In this document: positions 54,215 to 64,000 of the stretch, piece after piece
Layout: the number at the start of each line of letters is the position of its first letter
Numbering within the stretch: position 1 is the stretch's first letter
From: Sphingobacteriales bacterium 44-15
Lineage (GTDB): Bacteria > Bacteroidota > Bacteroidia > Chitinophagales > Chitinophagaceae
Direction of reading: 5' to 3'
Assembly: GCA_001899685.1 (NCBI GenBank)
Contig: MKWG01000011.1
Span: forward strand, 396,938 to 460,937
DNA length: 64,000 bases
Notes under the pieces: model-generated
What the model was told of the DNA's origin: nothing
The model's input: the letters and a program-made list of their open reading frames with translations, nothing else
The model's database searches: none
Program-made: the position numbers and the translations under genes

Positions 54215-57200
54215 TCAAACAGCCTTATTCCGTTTCATTGCCATATATTCTGATGGCAGGGTATTAAACTCTTTCTTAAAATATTTCGTAAAATATTTGG
54301 GATTGCTGAAACCCACTTCATAGGCAATTTCAGATACGCTCATCTGCGTTTTCTCCAGTAATTGCGCTGCTCTTTTCATACGGATAGTCCGGATAAAATC
54401 CAGCGGCGCTTTGCCGGTAAGGGAAAGCAGTTTTTTGTACAACGCTACCCTGCTCATAAGCAGCGCTTTACTCAGGTCTTCTACCGAAAACTCCGTTTCC
54501 GCCATGTTCTTCTCCACCACTTCCACTGCACGGGCAATAAAAGCTTCATCTATCGGGCTTGAAGCGATCTCCGCGGGATTGATCTCGATCTGCCGCTGGA
54601 AAAGCTTTCGCATGGATTCCTGTTGCGCCATAATATTCTTTATCCTTGCCTGCAATATTTCAAAGCTGAAGGGCTTGGTGATGTAATCAATAGCGCCTGT
54701 GCTGAACCCTTCAAGCCTTTGATCATCGGTGCTCCGGGCGGTAAGCAGGATGACGGGGATATGAGAAGTGCGCGGATCATTTTTGATCTTCCTGCAAAGC
54801 GTTATTCCATCCATGTCAGGCATCATAACATCGGATATGATCAGGTCCGGCTGAAATTCTTCCGCTTTGCGCCATCCCTCCTTTCCATTGGCAGCCTGGT
54901 AAACGATATAGCTATGCCGGAGATTGTCTTTTATATAAAACCTGATATCGTCATTGTCATCAATGACCAGCACTGTTTTTTTACCTTTGGCTACATTCCC
55001 CGGAGTATCATCATGCGAATGCTCGGTTGCCTTATACATAAGCATTTCCGTTTCACCATGATCCTGCTGTGAGAACGTGCCTGTATATTCGGTAACGGGC
55101 AGCGATACCGTAAAGACCGTGCCGCCATCGGGCCTCTCAGCCGCCCTGATCTCCCCTCCATGGAGCCTTACAAACTCCTTTGAAATGGCCAGCCCTATAC
55201 CACTCCCCTGCCCCAGCAAATTATCGGAAGTATCATGCTGAAAGTAGCGCTCAAATATTTTCTCACGGCTCTCCTCCGGGATACCGATACCACTGTCGCT
55301 CACTTTGATCTCCACTACCCCCTGACTTTCTTTCCGGCAGACTGTTATATCCACAGCAACCTTCCCGTGCTCCGGGGTGAACTTAAAAGCATTGGACAAA
55401 AGATTGAACATAACACGCTCCATCTTATCAGGATCAAAAGAGGTGTGAACAGATTCCGGTGCAGCATTGAAAGTAAAATCAATATTCTTCTTTTCGGCAA
55501 GATCCGTGAACGACAATACAAGCTCTTTTACAAACGATACAATATCTCCAACGGAAGCGTATAAACGAAGCTCTTTCATTTCCAGCTTCCTGAAATCAAG
55601 CAACTGGTTAACAAGCCCGAGCAGGCGTTTGGCATTCCGGTAGATCAGTTGGTATTGCTTTTTTTTCGGACCTTCTTCCTCCTGCTTCATCATTTTCTCC
55701 ACAGGAGCCAGTATCAGTGATATGGGCGTTCTGAATTCATGGCTCACGTTGGTAAAGAATTTCAGTTTCAGCATATCCAGCTCGTGAATACGCTCTGCTT
55801 CTTTTTTTTGCTGTGCCATCTGGAAGCGCATATTGGCCCGCTGTATAGTGAAATGCCTCGCCACCAGCAGTATGGCAATACCGGCCAAAGCATATAATAA
55901 AAACGCAGGGATCGTTCTCCAGAACGGGGGCAGTATATTCACCTCCAGTACTGCTGCATTTTCCATACCAGGTACGCCATCAGGCTTTATTTTAAGCGTG
56001 TATTGCCCCGGATCTATATTGGTATAGGTAACTGTTCTTTGCCTTCCGTCTGTTGTCAGCCATTCTTTATTGAACCCTTCCAGCATATACTGGAATTTAT
56101 CCCTCGCCGACATCCCCAATCCAAGCGCTGAAAAGGAAACGGAAAATACATTCTGGTTATATTTCAACGTAATGGTTTTGGTTTGGGTGATAGACTCCGG
56201 CAGAACAACCTGCCCGTCTAATTCCTCTCCCGGCAATACGTTTTCATTAAAGATCTGTAAGCCGGTCAATACGATCCGGGGAGGGTTTTTATAGGAAAGG
56301 AATTTATCCGGTGAAAAAATATTAAAGCCATACGGCCCGCCAAATATCAGTTCTCCTGCGCGGGTCTTATAGGCTGCCTTATCATTAAATTCCCGTCCCT
56401 GCAGCCCGTTCGATTCGTCATAATTCACGAAATGAGCCGAGATCATCCCGGAGTCGTTATAATTTACGATCACATGACTAAGTCCGTTCGGCGTTCCCAC
56501 CCAAAGGTTATGCCTGCTGTCTTCCAGTATGGTGAGGATAGTATTATCCACCAGCCCGTCGCTTTTGCGGAATACGGAAAAGCGCTTCCTGTCTTTATGC
56601 ATAACATTCAACCCCTCTCTTGTGCCCACCCATATCAATCCCCGGCCATCTTCAAGCATTGACATTACATTGTTATTGCTAAGGGATGCGCCATTAGCAT
56701 CATCATGCCCGAAGTAGGTAAAGTTGCCCGAGGTTTTTTCCAGCATATCAATACCATTGGAGGTACCGAACAGGAGGTTGCCTTTACTGTCCTCTACAAT
56801 AACAGAAATATAGTTGGAATGGAGAGAGCGGTTCTCCACATCAAAATGCCTGAACTTTTTTGTTTTTCTGTCATACATGTTCATTCCCCCGGATAATGTC
56901 CCCATCCAGAGATCATGGTCCGAATCTTCAAATATCTCCCAGATGCTGTCGTCCGATACGCTGCCGGGGTCAGCAGGATCGTGCCTGAAATGGATAAATC
57001 TTTTTCCATCAAAACAATTCAGTCCTCCAAAATAAGTGCCTATCCATAATTTGTTTTCGTGGTCAATGCATAGTGAAACGACCACATCGCTGCTGATGCT
57101 GTTGGGATCGCCGGGATCGTGCCGGAAGGATCTGTAGGTATTCAAAGCCCGGTTATAATATAGCAACCCGCCCCCGTTCGTGCCGATCCATAAATTACCC

Positions 57201-58351
57201 CGTTCGTCTTCAGCAAATTTGTTGATGTCTTCAAAAGGCAGGCTGGCAGCATCTAATGTTTTGTGCTTGTACAGATCAAACAGGGCGAGCTGATTGCTAT
57301 AATAATTAATGCCCTGCTTGAAAGTACCCAGCCATATCACCCCGTTGTTATCTCTATAAATACTCCAGATGGTGTTTTGGGAAATGCTGGTATGATCTTC
57401 AGCATCATTGAGAAGGTATTGGATGCGGTTATTTTTTTTATCAATGATATTTATACCGCCGTGATCGGTCCCGATCCATATTTTCCCTTCACTATCCTGG
57501 ACAACGCCGGCTACAATATTCGTATTGAGACGGAATTGCCCCGATTCCTTTGATAAGCGCTCAAGCGTATCCTGCGCGGGCTTATACCAGTATATGCCAC
57601 CGGGTATCCCCGACAAGAGCACTGATATCCAAAGCTCATCATCATTATCTATAAATAACGAGTAATTCTCATTTTTGCCACTGTTTCTTTTTTTCAACTG
57701 GTCCGTCCTGAATGTTATTTTATGGGTAAGGTGATCAAGCTTTTCGATGATACCGTTGCGGTGCACCACCCAGGTATTATTCTGATGATCATGCGCCAGT
57801 ACTGCCACATCGCTGGTAGCAATACTTACACTGTCATTGGGCACATAGGAAAATTTGAGAACACTTTTACTCCCGGGGGAATACTTATAAATACCGCCCA
57901 GGTTCTGGTATACAAACCAAAAATCGCCCTGCTTATCTTTTGAGATAAAAGTAACAGAACCGCCGGGCAAAGAAAGGGAGGCGAGATAATGCTGATCGTT
58001 GCGGGAAAATGACTCGGTGGTGGGGTCGTAAATATTATTGCCGTTCCGGGTTGCGATCCACATCTTATTCCCGGGCAATTCAAAAATATTGCTGATATAA
58101 TTATCGCTGAGCGAGGTGGAATCATCCAGGTCGTTCCGGAACACTTTAAAATCATAACCATCATAACGGTTAAGCCCCGACATAGTGCCAAACCATAAAA
58201 AGCCGGCGCCATCCTTAAATATGGTATTTACCTGATTGTGCGAAAGTCCCTGGCGAACATCCAGCCGCATGAACTGGTAAGTTTTCCGCTGGGCATAAAT
58301 AGTAATACAGGCAATAAGGCAAACACAAAAAAGCAGGAACTTTTTTCTCAT
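54215..58351 (-). CDS. Hybrid two-component system sensor/regulator (HTCS)
   Basis: The protein is 1378 aa from ATG 58351; the signal KKFLLFCVCLIACITIYAQ shows this start is right and the longer frame wrong. The periplasmic sensor consists of two-component-propeller repeats (FLWFGTMSGLNRYDGYDF, LWIGTNGGGLLYYN) over about 700 residues, followed by a Y_Y_Y domain. One membrane helix follows (IPAFLLYALAGIAILLVA). The kinase has VSHEFRTP (His871), N-box LLSNAFKFTP and G-box GSGIGLAI. The receiver has LVIDDNDD and phosphoacceptor Asp1174 (ISDVMMPDMDG). A C-terminal AraC HTH (VSEIAYEVGFSNPKYFTKYFKKEF) completes the chain. HTCS proteins sense oligosaccharides and switch on adjacent PULs; here the GH31 and SusC genes are divergent. 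Confidence 0.96.
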   Translation of the reverse strand: MRKKFLLFCVCLIACITIYAQRKTYQFMRLDVRQGLSHNQVNTIFKDGAGFLWFGTMSGLNRYDGYDFKVFRNDLDDSTSLSDNYISNIFELPGNKMWIATRNGNNIYDPTTESFSRNDQHYLASLSLPGGSVTFISKDKQGDFWFVYQNLGGIYKYSPGSKSVLKFSYVPNDSVSIATSDVAVLAHDHQNNTWVVHRNGIIEKLDHLTHKITFRTDQLKKRNSGKNENYSLFIDNDDELWISVLLSGIPGGIYWYKPAQDTLERLSKESGQFRLNTNIVAGVVQDSEGKIWIGTDHGGINIIDKKNNRIQYLLNDAEDHTSISQNTIWSIYRDNNGVIWLGTFKQGINYYSNQLALFDLYKHKTLDAASLPFEDINKFAEDERGNLWIGTNGGGLLYYNRALNTYRSFRHDPGDPNSISSDVVVSLCIDHENKLWIGTYFGGLNCFDGKRFIHFRHDPADPGSVSDDSIWEIFEDSDHDLWMGTLSGGMNMYDRKTKKFRHFDVENRSLHSNYISVIVEDSKGNLLFGTSNGIDMLEKTSGNFTYFGHDDANGASLSNNNVMSMLEDGRGLIWVGTREGLNVMHKDRKRFSVFRKSDGLVDNTILTILEDSRHNLWVGTPNGLSHVIVNYNDSGMISAHFVNYDESNGLQGREFNDKAAYKTRAGELIFGGPYGFNIFSPDKFLSYKNPPRIVLTGLQIFNENVLPGEELDGQVVLPESITQTKTITLKYNQNVFSVSFSALGLGMSARDKFQYMLEGFNKEWLTTDGRQRTVTYTNIDPGQYTLKIKPDGVPGMENAAVLEVNILPPFWRTIPAFLLYALAGIAILLVARHFTIQRANMRFQMAQQKKEAERIHELDMLKLKFFTNVSHEFRTPISLILAPVEKMMKQEEEGPKKKQYQLIYRNAKRLLGLVNQLLDFRKLEMKELRLYASVGDIVSFVKELVLSFTDLAEKKNIDFTFNAAPESVHTSFDPDKMERVMFNLLSNAFKFTPEHGKVAVDITVCRKESQGVVEIKVSDSGIGIPEESREKIFERYFQHDTSDNLLGQGSGIGLAISKEFVRLHGGEIRAAERPDGGTVFTVSLPVTEYTGTFSQQDHGETEMLMYKATEHSHDDTPGNVAKGKKTVLVIDDNDDIRFYIKDNLRHSYIVYQAANGKEGWRKAEEFQPDLIISDVMMPDMDGITLCRKIKNDPRTSHIPVILLTARSTDDQRLEGFSTGAIDYITKPFSFEILQARIKNIMAQQESMRKLFQRQIEINPAEIASSPIDEAFIARAVEVVEKNMAETEFSVEDLSKALLMSRVALYKKLLSLTGKAPLDFIRTIRMKRAAQLLEKTQMSVSEIAYEVGFSNPKYFTKYFKKEFNTLPSEYMAMKRNKAV

Positions 58352-58509
58352 ATATGCTAACCGTCTGGCTTGAACTGCAATAAAATCGTATAAAGTTAAA
58401 TAATTGACATCGCAAGATGCCGCAGCCATTCATTTATATCTTTATCAAGATAGGTATTTTATATTAATACTCACCCATCCCCCGTCATGGGGGCGGACAC
58501 TAAGAAGCT

Positions 58510-58591
58510 GGTGCTGTGTCAAACGAGAAATGTGAGAAGTGAAACATTTCACGTCTCCCCCTCTCACTTCTCACGATAACGACTTAGCACC
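58510..58591. mobile_element. MITE-like element, 82 bp, between HTCS and GH31
   Basis: Terminal words GGTGCTGTGTC and GGTGCTAAGTC (inverted) bound a near-perfect palindrome: GTGAGAAGTGAAACATTTCA to CTCTCACTTCTCAC. The core GTGAGAAGTGA is shared with the copies near infC, while the TIR is a variant. It lies in the 405-base divergent promoter region of the PUL. Confidence 0.65.
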
Positions 58592-58707
58592 GGGATAGTT
58601 AAGCCTTAACATTTCATACCCTTCAAATAAACAAAATATACCCTTCGGGTAACATTCAGATACCCTCTTTTAAACATCTGTGGCACCTCTCCTGCCTCCG
58701 CGAATAG

Positions 58708-58715
58708 TAGTTTTG
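58708..58715 (+). promoter_or_regulatory. Putative promoter -7 element of the GH31-SusC operon
   Basis: TAGTTTTG matches TAnnTTTG, 41 bases before the GH31 ATG. The HTCS probably binds upstream of it; no binding site was recognised. Confidence 0.45.
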
Positions 58716-58756
58716 AGTATTGATATTCAGAGAATACCAAAAATGTATTGCGCTCA

Positions 58757-61642
58757 ATGACTGCCTGCCGAAAAGAATATATTATCCTGACTGCTGCTTG
58801 TATTAATCTTATTTTAATATTTACCGGCTGTACCCTTAATAAGGATGTTGACATTCTTTCCGACGGCATTATAGTGCATATAAAACAGCCTCCACCCAAT
58901 GGAGCTGCTTTGATCAGGCTTTCCGTCATTTCTTCCAGGATCATACAGGTAGCTGCCTGCGCCGCAGGCAAAAAATTGTCCGGGGAAAGCAGCCTTATGC
59001 GCGACAGCGCCAGCTTACCCGCAGCCGCCTGGGCGCATGAAAGCACCCAAACATCCGAAACAATTAAAACCCCTTCCATATCAGCAACCATTTCCAAACT
59101 GACCGGCGAAGTTGTTTTCAGGGACAGTACCGGTAATATTATACTGCAGGAAAAAAAAGGAGGCGGAAAAAAACTTATACCGGTAACCATTGACAACAAA
59201 TCCCTTTACGGCATCAGCCAGGTTTTTGAGTCGCCCACAGAAGAAGCCTTTTACGGGCTCGGTCAGCCACAAACCGGCATCTTTAATTATAAGAATAAGG
59301 ATGTTGACCTTACACAATATAATTCTGTGGTAGCTGTGCCTTTTGTAGTATCCAGCCGGCATTATGGTATTCTCTGGGATAACTATTCGATCACTCATTT
59401 CGGCGACAACAGGGAAAAACGTCAGCTTTCTTCTTTTGTACTCAAAGGGAAAGATGGTGTCTCTCCCGGGCTGACCGCTACCTATAGCAATCGTGACGAC
59501 AGCACCCAGGTATATCTCAGCAGACAGGAAAATAAAATAGATTATTCTTTTCTCCCTTCATTAAAAGAAATACCGGGACAATTTCCGATGGCCCTGGGAA
59601 AAGTGACCTGGGAAGGGTTTATTACCCCCGACACCACCGGTATGCATAAGTTTTACCTCTCTTCATCAGGATATCTCCAATTGTGGCTGGACGGCCAATT
59701 AGTCTTTGACAAATGGCGGGAAGGATGGAATCCCGGTCCTTCTTATATTGAATACCCTATGCAGGCAGGCAGGCCATGCTCACTGAAAGTAGCCTGGATC
59801 CCCGAGTCGACCCAGGCATTTGCTTCGCTTCAATGGCTCTCTCCTGCTCCTTCGGCCATGTATAATACCATTAGGCTGTCATCTGAAGCAGCAGAACAGC
59901 TCAACTATTATTTTGTATATGGTGAAAATACTGACAAAGTAATACAGGGCTATAGACTGCTGACCGGCAAAGCCGCCATACTTCCCGAATGGGCTTATGG
60001 CTTCTGGCAAAGCAGGGAGCGGTATAAAACCCGGGCAGAGATCGAAAATACTGTAGCCGAATTCAGGAAAAGAAAAATAGGGCTTGACAATATTGTGCTC
60101 GACTGGAGCTACTGGAAAGAAGACCAGTGGGGCAGCCAGGAATTTGACAGCAGCAGGTTTCCTGACCCTTCCGGCATGATAAAAAAACTGCATGATGAGT
60201 ATAACGCTCATTTTATGATCTCCGTTTGGCCAAAATTTTACGAAGGCACTGAGCCGTACAAACTGTTTGATAAACATAACTGGCTCTATAAGCAAAATGT
60301 AAAAGACCAGACCCGGGACTGGATCGGCAAAGGATATGTATCCACTTTTTATGATGCTTATAATGAAGATGCCCGGAAAGCCTTCTGGCGCCTGATTGAT
60401 GCAAAGCTTTTCAGTAAAGGTGTTGATGCATGGTGGCTGGATGCTACAGAACCGGATATATTATCCAATGCCACTATTGAAAAACGCAAAGCCCTTATGA
60501 ATCCCACGGCGTTGGGGCCATCATCTGAGTATTTTAACGGGTATGCGCTGGCAAATGCAAAAGGGATCTATGAAGGACAACGCACGACGAGCCCAGACCA
60601 GCGCGTATTCATCCTTACCCGTTCCGCCTACGCCGGGCTGCAACGCTATGGGGCCGCCACCTGGAGCGGGGATATTGCCGCACGTTTCGATGAGCTGGAA
60701 AGAGAGATCCCGGCAGGGATCAATTTCTCCTTATCCGGATTACCTTACTGGACAACTGATATCGGCGGCTTTTTTGTAGAAGACAAATATGACAAGCCTG
60801 CACCACAGGGCGCCGCCCTTGAAGAATGGAGAGAGCTGAACACGCGCTGGTACCAGTTCGGTGCGTTCTGTCCTTTATTCCGCTCTCATGGTCAATACCC
60901 ATACAGGGAGATTTTTAATATAGCTCCCGAAACGCACCCGGCATACAAAAGCATGCTGTACTACAACCGGCTGCGGTACCGCCTGATGCCGTATATTTAT
61001 TCTCTCGCGGGAAGCGCTTATCATAATGACTATACTCTCATGCGGGGACTGATCATGGATTTTGCGGCCGATCCTGAAGTAAAAAATATCGGGGATCAGT
61101 ACATGTTCGGGCCCTCTCTGATGATCAATCCCGTATACAAATACCAGGCAAAGAGCCGTGAAGTATACCTTCCTGCCGGACAGGGATGGTACGACTTTAA
61201 TACAGGGAAATATATAGACGGGGGGCAGATTATTACAGCTCCTGCACCTTATGAACGCATGCCGGTATATGTTAAAGAAGGCTCGATCATCCCGGCAGGC
61301 CCCGACATGCAATATACTACCGGAAAGTCTCCTGATATGATCACCCTGTATGTGTATACCGGTAAGGATGCCTCCTTTACTCTGTATGAAGATGAGGGAA
61401 TAAACTACAACTATGAGAAGGGAAAATATTGCACCATCCCTATCAGCTACAATGAGGCAGGCAAAACGCTCACCATAGGCAAATGCAGGGGCGATTTTAA
61501 CGGTATGCAGAAAAATAAGATTTTCCGGGTAGTATGGATCAGTCATGATAAAGCTACCACACAGGAAATACCAGATCAGGCGGACACGGCCATATCATAT
61601 AACGGAAATGAACAAACGATAAAAATGAATATTAAATACTAA
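58757..61642 (+). CDS. GH31 alpha-glycosidase lipoprotein with PA14 insert (alpha-xylosidase-like)
   Basis: The start chosen is ATG 58757 (a TTG at 58748 is in frame), giving 961 aa. The signal ends in a lipobox (LILIFTGC), so the enzyme is membrane-anchored. After an N-terminal GH31 beta-sandwich, a PA14 domain (residues about 273-365: VTWEGFITPDTTGMHKFYLS, LWLDGQLVFDKW) is inserted, as in xyloglucan-type alpha-xylosidases such as BoGH31A. The catalytic barrel shows WAYGFWQSRERY, the nucleophile in WWLDATEPD (Asp562) and the acid/base in YWTTDIGGF (Asp668). The enzyme should remove alpha-linked xylose or glucose from imported or surface oligosaccharides. Alpha-xylosidase is a moderate-confidence guess. 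Confidence 0.92.
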   Translation: MTACRKEYIILTAACINLILIFTGCTLNKDVDILSDGIIVHIKQPPPNGAALIRLSVISSRIIQVAACAAGKKLSGESSLMRDSASLPAAAWAHESTQTSETIKTPSISATISKLTGEVVFRDSTGNIILQEKKGGGKKLIPVTIDNKSLYGISQVFESPTEEAFYGLGQPQTGIFNYKNKDVDLTQYNSVVAVPFVVSSRHYGILWDNYSITHFGDNREKRQLSSFVLKGKDGVSPGLTATYSNRDDSTQVYLSRQENKIDYSFLPSLKEIPGQFPMALGKVTWEGFITPDTTGMHKFYLSSSGYLQLWLDGQLVFDKWREGWNPGPSYIEYPMQAGRPCSLKVAWIPESTQAFASLQWLSPAPSAMYNTIRLSSEAAEQLNYYFVYGENTDKVIQGYRLLTGKAAILPEWAYGFWQSRERYKTRAEIENTVAEFRKRKIGLDNIVLDWSYWKEDQWGSQEFDSSRFPDPSGMIKKLHDEYNAHFMISVWPKFYEGTEPYKLFDKHNWLYKQNVKDQTRDWIGKGYVSTFYDAYNEDARKAFWRLIDAKLFSKGVDAWWLDATEPDILSNATIEKRKALMNPTALGPSSEYFNGYALANAKGIYEGQRTTSPDQRVFILTRSAYAGLQRYGAATWSGDIAARFDELEREIPAGINFSLSGLPYWTTDIGGFFVEDKYDKPAPQGAALEEWRELNTRWYQFGAFCPLFRSHGQYPYREIFNIAPETHPAYKSMLYYNRLRYRLMPYIYSLAGSAYHNDYTLMRGLIMDFAADPEVKNIGDQYMFGPSLMINPVYKYQAKSREVYLPAGQGWYDFNTGKYIDGGQIITAPAPYERMPVYVKEGSIIPAGPDMQYTTGKSPDMITLYVYTGKDASFTLYEDEGINYNYEKGKYCTIPISYNEAGKTLTIGKCRGDFNGMQKNKIFRVVWISHDKATTQEIPDQADTAISYNGNEQTIKMNIKY

Positions 61643-61677
61643 TTATCATTATATTTCAAAACCATAATTGCACGCAT

Positions 61678-64000
61678 ATGAACAAAAACAAAACGGCGGT
61701 AAAAATGAAAGCCCTGCTATGGTCTCTTTTACCGCTACTGCTTATTACATCTGTGTATGCCCAGAATGCCCGGACGATCACGGGCACAGTTAAAGACGAC
61801 AAAGGCAACACGCTGCCCGGCGTAACTATTGAGGTAAAGGGTACCAAAACCTATACCACAACAAATACATCAGGCGTCTTTTCAGTTACTGTTCCTTCCG
61901 GCGCAAAAACGCTGATCATAAGCTCAGTGGGCATGAAAGACAAAGAGGTGGCGATCAGCTCTTCCGCAGTGATGGAGATCACGCTGGAATCAGTATCACA
62001 AAACCTTAACGAAGTGGTGGTAGTCGGTTATGGCACTGCCAAGAGAGCAAATGTCACCTCGTCCATATCTTCTGTAAGTGCAAAAGATATCAAGGACCTC
62101 CCTGTTGCAGGTATAGACCAGGCTATACAGGGAAAGGTTGCCGGGGTAACCGTAATGAATAACAGCGGTCAGCCGGGAGGCGGCGTATCTATCAAAGTAC
62201 GCGGCGTGACCACTATCAACAGCAATGATCCTTTAATTGTAATTGATGGTGTTCCTTTTGTAAGCAATACAAAATCAAGCTCCGGCTATGCGGGACTCGG
62301 AGGCTCTGACGGGCAGACCGGTAACAGTGTGATGGCCACTTTAAACCCGAATGATATTGAAACAATAGATGTCTTAAAAGATGCTTCCGCCCAATCCATA
62401 TACGGATCTCAGGCAGCTAATGGCGTAATTCTTATTACCACTAAAAAAGGCAAAGCAGGTGAAGGCAAAATCAATTACGACGCTTATTATGGTCAATCCA
62501 ACGTGGTAAAAAAATTAGATATCATGAACCTGAGAGAGTTTGCACAATACCAGAATGAAGTTGCGCCGATCCTGGGTGCTCAGCCTACCGAGGAATTTAA
62601 AGACCCTTCCATTCTCGGGCCGGGAACAGACTGGCAGGAAGCCATGTTCCGCACCGGTCAGGTAAACAACCACCAGTTGAGCTTTTCCGGCGGGAAAGAC
62701 AAAACCAATTATTATTTATCACTCAATTATTTTGACCAGACCGGTATATTGATCGGATCGGATTTTAAAAGATATACCATGCGGTTCAACCTGGATCACC
62801 AGTTGAAGAACTGGATAAAAATTGGAGTAAGCGCCAATGGTTCCAGGAATATACAGAACGTAACACTTGCTGATGCCGCAGAAGGCACCATTTGGTGGGG
62901 AGCTATCCAGAACCCGTTGATACCGGTAAAAAATCTTGACGGTAGCTGGGGTGGCGGCAACACGATAAGCGGGGTAAAATACGGTCAGGACAATCCCATT
63001 GCCCGTAGCGCTATGCGGGGTAATAAAACTACCAATGCCCAGATCTTCGGTAATGTGTATGCTGATATTGAATTTATTAAAGGACTTGATCTCAGGAATG
63101 AAATTTCGTATTCCCTGGGCTTAAATAATAACCTCGCCTACCAGTACGCAGGCAATGTAGGAACTACTACTTTACAGAGCCAGTTATATGATAACAGGGG
63201 GAACAGTTATTACTATGCCATCAGGAATTACCTGAACTATAATAAATACTTAGACAAGCATAATATATCTGTTACCGCAGGTCACGAAGCGCAGTATTCC
63301 TACTACGAAGGGCTGGCAGGAAAACGGGTGGATCTGCAAAACAATATCCTCGACATCAATGCAGGCAACAGTGATAAAACTACCTGGGAGCTGAACGGCG
63401 GAAAGAGCCAGTGGGCAATGGAATCTTATTTTGCAAGAGCTAACTATGCTTTTGATAACCGCTACTCCCTTTCTGTAAGCTTCAGGGCTGATGGATCCTC
63501 CAACTTCGGTCCCAATAACAAATGGGGATATTTTCCCGGGGCATCTGTTGGCTGGACAGTATCCAATGAAAGCTTTGCAGAAGGCATGAAGCCTGCCATA
63601 AGCTACTTAAAGTTACGGGCAGGTTATGGCGCTGTGGGTAATCAGAATCTTCCTTCAGGTGCACAGAACCCGCCTTATACTTCCGCTATCGGTTTCTGGC
63701 CCGGCCCGGTTGGCTTTGGCAATTCCAGCTATCTGAATGGTATTGCCAACCCCGACCTGAGCTGGGAATCCGTCGTTACCAAAAATGCCGGTATTGATAT
63801 TGCTTTTATAAATGGAAGGATAGATGCAACAGTAGATGTATACCGGAAAACCACCACTAATATGCTGTTGTTCCTGACCGGGCCGCGGCTGATCGGTGTG
63901 GGTGATGCATGGGATGATCTGAAAGCGCCTGTCGGAAATGTGGGGCAGATGTCGAATACCGGTGTTGATGTAAGCATTAACAGTACTAATATTAAATCAA
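61678..64000 (+). CDS. SusC/RagA-family TonB-linked outer-membrane protein (partial, 3' end missing)
   Basis: ATG 61678 lies 35 bases after the GH31 stop. The frame stays open to the window edge (774 codons). It has a signal peptide (LLWSLLPLLLITSVYAQ), then a carboxypeptidase-regulatory-like domain (ITGTVKDDKGNTLPGVTIEVKGT). The TonB box region (LNEVVVVGYGTAKRANV) and plug (IQGKVAGVTVMNNSGQPGG, NPNDIETIDVLKDASAQSIYGSQAANGVILITTKKG) are diagnostic of SusC. The barrel follows (LSFSGGKDKTNYYLSLNYFDQTGI). SusC imports oligosaccharides with a SusD partner, expected just beyond the window. This makes the HTCS-GH31-SusC set a polysaccharide utilisation locus. Confidence 0.96.
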   Translation, partial: MNKNKTAVKMKALLWSLLPLLLITSVYAQNARTITGTVKDDKGNTLPGVTIEVKGTKTYTTTNTSGVFSVTVPSGAKTLIISSVGMKDKEVAISSSAVMEITLESVSQNLNEVVVVGYGTAKRANVTSSISSVSAKDIKDLPVAGIDQAIQGKVAGVTVMNNSGQPGGGVSIKVRGVTTINSNDPLIVIDGVPFVSNTKSSSGYAGLGGSDGQTGNSVMATLNPNDIETIDVLKDASAQSIYGSQAANGVILITTKKGKAGEGKINYDAYYGQSNVVKKLDIMNLREFAQYQNEVAPILGAQPTEEFKDPSILGPGTDWQEAMFRTGQVNNHQLSFSGGKDKTNYYLSLNYFDQTGILIGSDFKRYTMRFNLDHQLKNWIKIGVSANGSRNIQNVTLADAAEGTIWWGAIQNPLIPVKNLDGSWGGGNTISGVKYGQDNPIARSAMRGNKTTNAQIFGNVYADIEFIKGLDLRNEISYSLGLNNNLAYQYAGNVGTTTLQSQLYDNRGNSYYYAIRNYLNYNKYLDKHNISVTAGHEAQYSYYEGLAGKRVDLQNNILDINAGNSDKTTWELNGGKSQWAMESYFARANYAFDNRYSLSVSFRADGSSNFGPNNKWGYFPGASVGWTVSNESFAEGMKPAISYLKLRAGYGAVGNQNLPSGAQNPPYTSAIGFWPGPVGFGNSSYLNGIANPDLSWESVVTKNAGIDIAFINGRIDATVDVYRKTTTNMLLFLTGPRLIGVGDAWDDLKAPVGNVGQMSNTGVDVSINSTNIKS

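Overview
The window looks like chromosome from a Bacteroidota bacterium, probably Chitinophagaceae (Chitinophaga/Niabella-like). The evidence is a SusC-type TonB receptor beside a GH31 glycosidase and a hybrid two-component regulator, a DUF5103-type secretion plug protein, giant YD/RHS proteins with Sec signal peptides, a small SRP RNA, and repeated matches to the Bacteroidota promoter element TAnnTTTG a short distance upstream of starts. All assignments come from reading the sequence; no database search was run.

Layout. 1-1555 (minus): the 5' part of a fused two-domain oligopeptide ABC ATPase. 2354-28127 (plus): a large polymorphic-toxin locus. It holds an outer-membrane barrel, a small secreted protein, a 2563-aa SpvB/PA14-type shell protein, a small secreted protein and a 3479-aa RHS protein whose C-terminus resembles the RNase A-like CdiA toxin, with an overlapping immunity gene. 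Two displaced toxin-tail/immunity cassettes follow; the first is cut by a 716-bp REP/RAYT element. 28128-29029: two terminator hairpins and a decayed IS1-type remnant. 29030-32711: cutC, a ThuA-like protein, a small OM barrel (minus) and a fatty acid desaturase. 32907-44478: ftsE, a BlaI/BlaR1-like pair, scpB, atpG, a TonB-type barrel, infC and thrS. 44605-49364: a secreted protein, a LolC/E-like permease, the T9SS plug protein, SRP RNA and fsa. 50106-53696: an FGE-sialidase-MORN fusion and a DUF6340-like lipoprotein. 54215-64000: a polysaccharide utilisation locus with a hybrid sensor/regulator, a GH31 lipoprotein and a SusC receptor that runs off the window.

The toxin locus is the most striking part. 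Every protein has an apparent Sec signal, no PAAR/VgrG is present, and the first gene is a barrel, so this may be a self-contained export route for an RHS cocoon (a TcB/TcC-like pair) with a store of exchangeable toxin tips. The RHS gene itself is a mosaic: AT-rich ConA-like and LRR-like modules alternate with short Cys-rich modules.

Second, the BlaR1-like gene fuses an M56 peptidase to an amidase_3 domain in which the usual catalytic Glu is Gln, then to a plug-like and a TonB C-terminal-like domain. That suggests a muropeptide sensor rather than an enzyme. Third, a family of small inverted-repeat elements (GTGAGAAGTGA core; TIR near CTAGTGYTATGTCAAAC) recurs between genes. It flanks infC on both sides, even supplying its stop codon, and a relative sits between blaI and the M56 gene.
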